Part shown: in pieces, positions 58,963 to 64,000 of the stretch
Layout of the letters: each line of letters starts with the position of its first letter
How positions within the stretch are numbered: the first letter of the stretch is position 1
Source: Rohdeia mirabilis
GTDB taxonomy: Bacteria > Planctomycetota > UBA1135 > GCA-002686595
Direction of reading: 5' to 3'
Length of the DNA stretch: 64,000 nt
Assembly (NCBI GenBank): GCA_007750655.1
Contig: CP036290.1
Coordinates: 1,798,001-1,862,000 of the forward strand
Position numbers and translations under genes: made by a program
The notes under the pieces: model-generated
What the model saw: only the letters and a program-made list of their open reading frames with translations
Told to the model about the DNA's origin: nothing
Database searches by the model: none

Positions 58963-60123
58963 ATGCAGCCCATCGAACGCTACGGACTCGTCACGCTCCT
59001 CTTCATCATCGTCGCCGTCGTCGCGATCGTCGCCTGGGACGGTCCGCAGGGGGTCGACGAGTCGAACGGCACGGTCGCCGCCCTCGAACAGGAGGCCGAT
59101 CGAACCGTGACACGCCAGGGGCTGCCGGCCGTGAACGCCGGATCCACGCGTCCGTCGAACACGATCGCGAGCGGTGAGCGCGGCAACGGACTGCGTTCCG
59201 CCGACCAGCCCGGCACCCGTCCGCAGCCCGTCGCGAACGACCGCAACGACCGCGAGACCGCGCCGCAGAGGACCGCGCCCCACAACCCGTTCGGCGGCGC
59301 ACCGGCGCGCGGCGACGACGTCGCGGTCGTCGTTCCGCCGCCCGCGTCCAGCGGACTCGTGGGCACGCAGACCTCGCCGCCCGCGCCCAAGCTCAACGGT
59401 GGAGCGCCCGTGGGCAGCGGCAGCGGCTCCATCCTGGTGAACGCCGACCCGGTGAACGCGAACGTCGGCACGGGGGCCGACCGCGTCGGGATGGTCGGAC
59501 AGATCCAGCCCGTCGGGAACCCGCCGCGCACGACGCCGGTCGCGACGCCGCCGGCCGTTGCGACGCCCGCGCTTCCGACGGGTCCGCTCGTCGTCGACAG
59601 CGTCCTGTCGACCCAGCTCCAACGCGAGTACGGGCGCAGCTACCGACTCTTCGGCGCGACCGGTCTCGTGCAGGCCTTCGTCGACGCCAACCCCGGCATC
59701 GACGTGGATCGCCTCGGCGTGGGGGACACGCTGCGCCGTCCCGAGCCGGCGCGGATCGCGCGCGCTGCGCAGGACACGACGACCCAGGTGGCCTCCGCGC
59801 CTGCACCCACGCCCGCCGCGACGCCGGCGCCGTCGAACGCGCGTCCCGCCCCGTCCGCGGGCCAGGGCGTCGTCTACACGATTCGTCCGAACGACACGCT
59901 GAGCGGGATCGCCGCGGCGGCCCTGGGCAGCGCGTCGGCGTACAAGCAGATCGAGGCCCTCAACCCCGGTCTCGTGCCCGAGCGCCTGCGCGTCGGCGAC
60001 CGCATCGTTCTGCCGGCGACGGCCAACCTGGCCGCGCTCGGTGACGGCGCGGCCGCAGCGAACGCGGCTCCGGTCTCGGTCGCCTCCAACTCCGGTTCGG
60101 GTTCGACCCCGCGCGTGCGTTGA
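58963..60123 (+). CDS. membrane-anchored LysM protein
   Basis: The 386-residue protein has an N-terminal membrane helix (YGLVTLLFIIVAVVAIVAW, about 7-25), a long low-complexity periplasmic linker rich in Pro, Asn, Gly and Thr, and a C-terminal LysM domain (VVYTIRPNDTLSGIAAAALG to LRVGDRIVLP) that should bind peptidoglycan glycan strands. A second, weaker LysM-like unit precedes it (YGRSYRLFGATGLVQAFVDA to LGVGDTLRRP). Lying between ftsW and murG, where no such gene is standard, it probably works in septal wall binding. Its stop overlaps the next start (TTGA). Confidence 0.85.
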   Translation: MQPIERYGLVTLLFIIVAVVAIVAWDGPQGVDESNGTVAALEQEADRTVTRQGLPAVNAGSTRPSNTIASGERGNGLRSADQPGTRPQPVANDRNDRETAPQRTAPHNPFGGAPARGDDVAVVVPPPASSGLVGTQTSPPAPKLNGGAPVGSGSGSILVNADPVNANVGTGADRVGMVGQIQPVGNPPRTTPVATPPAVATPALPTGPLVVDSVLSTQLQREYGRSYRLFGATGLVQAFVDANPGIDVDRLGVGDTLRRPEPARIARAAQDTTTQVASAPAPTPAATPAPSNARPAPSAGQGVVYTIRPNDTLSGIAAAALGSASAYKQIEALNPGLVPERLRVGDRIVLPATANLAALGDGAAAANAAPVSVASNSGSGSTPRVR

Positions 60124-60599
60124 AGTCCGCCATCTGCTTCACCGCGCTCTGCGCGGGTCTCGTGCTCTGGCAGTTCCCGTGCGCGTTCGACTGCCTGGCG
60201 CGCGGGGTGGCGGGGGCGTACGACGACGTCGTTCCCGCGCGAACCGCTGCGAGCGACTCCGCTGCGAGCGACTCCGCTGAAAGTCGTGCGGCGGTGGGCG
60301 GCTCCGCGAACGGGCAGGTGCGGCGCGAGCTCGGAGCGACGATGCCCGACCGCACGTCGGCCACCAAGGCACCGGTCGTCCAGCCGGTGCGCTCGAGCTC
60401 CGGCGCCTCGCACCAACAGGTGCTGCTGCAACGCCCGAGCGCGTCGCGCGCCGCGTCGACCGATCGCAGCGGCCTCGAACGCGCCGCGACCGCGTCGACC
60501 GATTCCGATCGACCCACCATCGACACGAGCGCCGTCACCGAACGCACCGCTTCGATCGTCCCGGGCGACGCGCCGGACTTCGACGTCGCGCCGCACTGA
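60120..60599 (+). CDS. small secreted protein of unknown function
   Basis: The 159-residue protein has a signal-like N-terminus (KSAICFTALCAGLVLWQFP) and then only low-complexity Ser/Ala/Thr/Arg sequence, including AASDSAASDSAES encoded by a duplicated 15-bp unit at 60246-60275. No fold is recognisable. The TTG start at 60120 overlaps the LysM gene stop and is preferred because it starts exactly at the signal peptide; absence of a better start keeps confidence moderate. It lies in the dcw cluster, 22 bp before murG. Confidence 0.5.
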   Translation: MKSAICFTALCAGLVLWQFPCAFDCLARGVAGAYDDVVPARTAASDSAASDSAESRAAVGGSANGQVRRELGATMPDRTSATKAPVVQPVRSSSGASHQQVLLQRPSASRAASTDRSGLERAATASTDSDRPTIDTSAVTERTASIVPGDAPDFDVAPH

Positions 60600-60621
60600 C
60601 GGTGGACGTCCGTTCTCGCCC

Positions 60622-61755
60622 GTGACGCGCGCCCTGCGGATCGCTCTGGCGGGCGGTGGAACCGGTGGACACCTGGTTCCCGCGTTGGGGCTGTTGCGCC
60701 ACGGCGTCGCGGGCGGACGGGTCGAGTCCGTGCACTGGTTCACGACCGGGCGCCCCGTGGAGACGCGCGTCCTCGGCGATCTGGCCGAGGTCCTCGGCGT
60801 TCCGGCAACCACGTCGGCGCTTCGGTTGGAAGGGCCGCGCGGCGCACCCGGTCGCCTGCGCCAGGCCGTCGACCTGCCGCGGGCCGTCCTGCGTGCGCGC
60901 CGTGAACTGCGCGCTTTCCGGCCCGACGTCCTGATCGGCACCGGTGGATTCGGTTCGACGCCCGGTGTGCTCGCGGCGCGCCTCTGCGGTGTGCCCGTGG
61001 TGCTGCTCGAGGTCAACGCGCGCCCCGGAACGGCCGTGCGCTGGCTCGGTCCGCTGAGTGCCGCGGTCTGCCACTCGATGGCGGGCAGTCTGCCGATCGG
61101 TGCGCCTGCCGGGGGGCGCCACCGCCACACCGGCCCGCCGTTGCCGCCCGTGCTCGACGAACAGACCGAGCGCGAGGGCGATCGGACGGGCGATCCCGAC
61201 GGCGCCGCGACCGGACCGCGCCTGCTCGTGCTCGGCGGCAGTCAGGGGGCGGGCGGCCTCAACGCGTTCGTTGCGCGCAGTGCACAGGCCCTGGTCGCCG
61301 CCGGCGTCCACGTGGTGCACCAAGTGGGGCCCGGACGCCTCGGTGAGGGAGCCGCCGGGCTCGTCGCGGGTCCGGGGTCCTACGGCGCCCACGAGTACCT
61401 CGACGGCGTGCCGGACGAACTCCGCCGCGCCACGGTCGTGCTGTGCCGTGGCGGTGCGGCGACGTTGGTGGAAGTGGCGGCCGCGCGCACGCCGGCGGTC
61501 GTCGTGCCGTACCCGCACCACACAGATCGCCACCAGTGGCACAACGCGCTCGAACTCGGAGCAGGCGCTCGGATCGTCGAAGAGTCGAGTCTCGCGGCGG
61601 ATCCCGAGGCACTTTGCAATTGGCTCGTTCAGCTGTGCGGAGCGGGTGGCGCCCGCGATCGGGACCGCATGGCCGCGGCCCTGGCCGGCGCTCTGAGACC
61701 GAACGGCAGTGCGGCTATCTTCGACGCCATCGACGACGTGCTCGTGAACCGCTGA
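60622..61755 (+). CDS. murG: lipid II synthase MurG
   Basis: The 377-residue protein transfers GlcNAc from UDP-GlcNAc to lipid I. The acceptor loop is LAGGGTGGHLVPALGLL, followed by LIGTGGFGSTPGVLAARL and VVLLEVNARPGTAVRWL (compare EQNxxPG). The donor domain has LLVLGGSQGAGGLNAFVA, HQVGPGRLGEG, ATVVLCRGGAATLVEVAA and PHHTDRHQWHNALEL. Length is normal. The GTG at 60622 fits the family start. It is encoded between the two extra envelope genes and murC. Confidence 0.95.
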   Translation: MTRALRIALAGGGTGGHLVPALGLLRHGVAGGRVESVHWFTTGRPVETRVLGDLAEVLGVPATTSALRLEGPRGAPGRLRQAVDLPRAVLRARRELRAFRPDVLIGTGGFGSTPGVLAARLCGVPVVLLEVNARPGTAVRWLGPLSAAVCHSMAGSLPIGAPAGGRHRHTGPPLPPVLDEQTEREGDRTGDPDGAATGPRLLVLGGSQGAGGLNAFVARSAQALVAAGVHVVHQVGPGRLGEGAAGLVAGPGSYGAHEYLDGVPDELRRATVVLCRGGAATLVEVAAARTPAVVVPYPHHTDRHQWHNALELGAGARIVEESSLAADPEALCNWLVQLCGAGGARDRDRMAAALAGALRPNGSAAIFDAIDDVLVNR

Positions 61756-61790
61756 AGTCGAGCGGGCCACGTCCTGATCGAACGCACACG

Positions 61791-63230
61791 ATGGAACTCG
61801 TCCCGAACCTGCCCGCCTCCGTCCACCTGCTCGGCCTCGGTGGCGCGGGCGTCTCCGGCGCCGCGCGTCTCCTCGTCGGCCGCGGTCACCACGTGAGCGG
61901 ACACGACCGCGTCCGGTCGCCGTTCGTCGACGGGCTCGAGGGCCTGGGCGTCGACGTGCGACTGGGCCCGTCGACCGCCGCCGCGCTGCCCGCCGGCGCC
62001 CAGGCGGTCGTGCGCTCGGCCGCGGTGGGGGACGACGATCCGCAGGTGCGCGCGGCCCGCGAGCGCGGCATCCCGGTGCTCAAGTACGCCGCAATCCTGC
62101 CGCGACTCGCGCGCCCCGAACGCACGTTGGCGGTCTGCGGGACCCACGGCAAGACCAGCACCACGTGGCTGTTGCTCAACGCGCTGGAAGGCGCGTCGGA
62201 ACCGGACGGCCCGCTGCCCGGTGCGTTGGTCGGCGGCACCGACATGGTGCGCGGCGTCAACGCGCTGCTGCCGGACGCGCGCGGTTGGTTCGCGGTCGAG
62301 GCCTGCGAGTACGACCGCAGCTTCCTGGCGCTCGAACCGTTCGGCTCGATCGTGACGAACGTCGAGGCCGACCACCTGGACTGCTACGGCGACCTCGCGG
62401 GCGTGGTCAAGGGCTTCGCTCGCTTCGCGCGCCAGGTCGACCCCGACGGACTGATGGTCGTCGGTCCCGACGTGCCGGCGGCCGTCGAGCACGCCGCGCG
62501 TTGCGCCGTTTGGCGCGTCGGTCGCGAGCTCGAGGTGCGCGTCGACACGACGCACGTCCACGGCGCGCGGATCTGTGTGCGCGGTCCGGGCTTCGTGCTG
62601 CAGGACGTGCAGCTCGCCGTCCACGGCCGCGCACTCGGTCTCGACGCCGCGTTGGCGGCCGCGCTCGCCCTCGGCGTGCTGCCGATCGACCGCCGCGCCG
62701 CCGCCGCCGAGCGCGTCGCGCGCAGCCTCGGTTCGTACCGCGGTGCCGCGCGCCGCTTCGAGCACTGGGGCCACTACGACGGTCGCGACCTCGTCCACGA
62801 CTACGCCCACCATCCGACCGAACTCGACGCCACCTTCGAAGCGGCGCGCTCGGCCTTCCCGGGGCGACCGATCGAAGTCTTGTTCCAGCCGCACCAGCAC
62901 AGCCGCACGGCGCACCTGTTCGACGCCTTCGTCGACGCGCTGGCCACCTGCGAGCGCGTGGTGCTGACGGACGTCTACGGCGCGCGGACGCACGTGGACG
63001 GCGAGCATTTCGCTGGGTCCCAGGACCTGGCCCAGGCCCTCGTCGGGCGCGGCGTGGCGGCCGAGTACGAGCCCGAACTCGCCGCTTCCGCCCGCCGTTT
63101 CGCCGCTGGACTGGCTCCTCGCGCCGTGGCCCTGGTACTGGGAGCCGGAGACGTGGAGAATGTTCGCGATGACCTCGACCGAAGCCTCAGCGTTCCCCTG
63201 CGCGTACCGTCAGCGAGCGCCCCTCGCTGA
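61791..63230 (+). CDS. murC: UDP-MurNAc:L-alanine ligase MurC
   Basis: The 479-residue protein starts stem-peptide synthesis by adding L-Ala to UDP-MurNAc. It has the N-terminal Rossmann segment VHLLGLGGAGVSGAARLLV, the ATP loop VCGTHGKTSTTWLLL, EACEYDRSFLALEP, NVEADHLDCYGDLAGVV and the C-terminal DYAHHPTELDATFEAARSAF and FQPHQHSRTAHLFDAF. All catalytic segments look intact. The gene begins 35 bp after murG and its 3' end overlaps the murB start by 62 bp. Confidence 0.96.
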   Translation: MELVPNLPASVHLLGLGGAGVSGAARLLVGRGHHVSGHDRVRSPFVDGLEGLGVDVRLGPSTAAALPAGAQAVVRSAAVGDDDPQVRAARERGIPVLKYAAILPRLARPERTLAVCGTHGKTSTTWLLLNALEGASEPDGPLPGALVGGTDMVRGVNALLPDARGWFAVEACEYDRSFLALEPFGSIVTNVEADHLDCYGDLAGVVKGFARFARQVDPDGLMVVGPDVPAAVEHAARCAVWRVGRELEVRVDTTHVHGARICVRGPGFVLQDVQLAVHGRALGLDAALAAALALGVLPIDRRAAAAERVARSLGSYRGAARRFEHWGHYDGRDLVHDYAHHPTELDATFEAARSAFPGRPIEVLFQPHQHSRTAHLFDAFVDALATCERVVLTDVYGARTHVDGEHFAGSQDLAQALVGRGVAAEYEPELAASARRFAAGLAPRAVALVLGAGDVENVRDDLDRSLSVPLRVPSASAPR

Positions 63231-64000
63231 ACGTTCGACCCTGCGCGTGGGCGGCACGGCCGAGCTGATGCTCGAGCCGGCCTCTCCGCAGGAGTTGGTC
63301 GACGCCGTCGCGTGGGTGCGCGAACGCGGCCTGCCGCTGCACCTGCTCGGCGGCGGAGCGAACACGATCCTGCCCGACGGCGTGGTCTCGGGCGTCGTGG
63401 TGACCACCGACCGCTTGCGCCGCACGTACCGCCTGGTGCCGCCCGAGTACAAGAGCGGCGACGACTCGGGCGATCCGTACTCCGAGGCCACGCCGCGCAT
63501 CGCCCTGCCCGAGGACGGCGGCGAGCCCGTGCTCGTGGTCTGGGCCGGTTCGTCCATGCCCGGTCTGGTGAACGCGTCGAAGGCGCTCGGTTGGTCGGGC
63601 CTCGAAGGTCTGGCCGGCGTCCCCGGCACGATCGGCGGCGGTATCGCGATGAACGCCGGCGGCAGTTGGGGCGAGCTGTGGGAAGTGGTCGAGTCCGTGC
63701 GCGTGCTGAACGTGGACGGTTCGATCGAGGACCTGCCGCGCGAACGCTGCTCGCCGACCTACCGCAACGCGAACCTCGGCGAGCGCATCGTCATGGGCGC
63801 GGTGCTGCGTCTCGAGAAGAGCCACAAGAAGATCGTGGGGGAGGCGGTGCGCGACTACCTGAAGCACAAGCGCGACGTCCAACCGGTGACCGAGGCGTCG
63901 GCGGGCTGTGTGTTCAAGAACCCCGATCCGAACCTGAGCGGTGGGCGCGGCGCGGGGCAACTGGTCGACGAGGCCGGACTCAAGGGCGCGGCGATCGGTG
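63169..64000 (+). CDS. murB: UDP-N-acetylenolpyruvoylglucosamine reductase MurB, 5' part
   Basis: The gene runs off the right edge; 277 codons are visible. It starts at the ATG at 63169, inside the murC 3' end in another frame (62-bp overlap), with GGAG about ten bases upstream. MurB reduces UDP-GlcNAc-enolpyruvate to UDP-MurNAc with FAD and NADPH. Visible motifs are STLRVGGTAELML, LHLLGGGANTILPDG, LAGVPGTIGGGIAMNAGG, SPTYRNANLGERIVMGA and SAGCVFKNP. Cys247 stands where many MurB proteins have the proton-donating Ser. The GLP...SGVVV loop is followed by an insertion of about 30 residues (PPEYKSGDDSGDPYSEATPR). Confidence 0.93.
   Translation, partial: MTSTEASAFPCAYRQRAPLAERSTLRVGGTAELMLEPASPQELVDAVAWVRERGLPLHLLGGGANTILPDGVVSGVVVTTDRLRRTYRLVPPEYKSGDDSGDPYSEATPRIALPEDGGEPVLVVWAGSSMPGLVNASKALGWSGLEGLAGVPGTIGGGIAMNAGGSWGELWEVVESVRVLNVDGSIEDLPRERCSPTYRNANLGERIVMGAVLRLEKSHKKIVGEAVRDYLKHKRDVQPVTEASAGCVFKNPDPNLSGGRGAGQLVDEAGLKGAAIG

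Overview
The window is very GC-rich bacterial DNA from what is most likely a member of the Planctomycetota (PVC group). I base this on four things: an ECF sigma factor translationally coupled to a Ser/Thr kinase carrying a C-terminal sulfatase-modifying (FGE) domain, a small basic protein of a PVC-restricted family, an FG-GAP/ASPIC-UnbV lipoprotein, and mDAP-type Mur enzymes. I cannot name the species. Coding density is high. GTG starts are common, and ATGA or GTGA four-base stop/start overlaps link genes into operons again and again.

Layout. 1-1983: 5' end of an RtcB RNA ligase gene, divergent from its CARF/sigma-54 regulator rtcR. 2120-3493: a Tat-type lipoprotein gene divergent from trmB. 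3613-8534: ECF sigma factor, kinase-FGE receptor and two unrecognised proteins on one strand. 8565-15400 (minus): an AddAB-type helicase-nuclease pair. 15656-16312: a YbjQ-family gene whose last codons run into a 21-bp tandem repeat. 16302-19098 (minus): a CobU-like protein without its catalytic residues and a B12-binding radical SAM enzyme. 19549-22178: pdxH and a HAD-like protein, divergent. 22179-27141: a 1.2-kb leader without a gene, then class I ribonucleotide reductase nrdA-nrdB, closed by a 19-bp hairpin. 27292-30578 (minus): TPR protein and FG-GAP/UnbV lipoprotein. 30738-35749: envelope protein, membrane protein, small basic protein, queE, der and a lipoprotein.

35919-45955 is one glycan assembly and export block: Wzm/Wzt-type ABC transporter, two GT2 enzymes, a PIG-L deacetylase, a PIG-L-GT2 fusion and two GT4 enzymes, nearly all with overlapping stop and start codons. 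It probably builds, deacetylates and exports a surface polysaccharide.

48589-64000 is a division and cell wall (dcw) cluster: mraZ, rsmH, ftsL-like, ftsI, murE, murF, mraY, ftsW, a LysM protein, a small secreted protein, murG, murC and the 5' part of murB. It opens with a striking 10-bp-period ladder of TGGGG boxes that looks like an MraZ autoregulatory operator overlapping the promoter. murD is absent from its usual place between mraY and ftsW. Such a complete cluster is notable in a planctomycete-like genome, since well-studied planctomycetes have lost much of it. Short minisatellites (7, 15, 16, 21 and 24 bp) recur at gene ends and leaders throughout the window.
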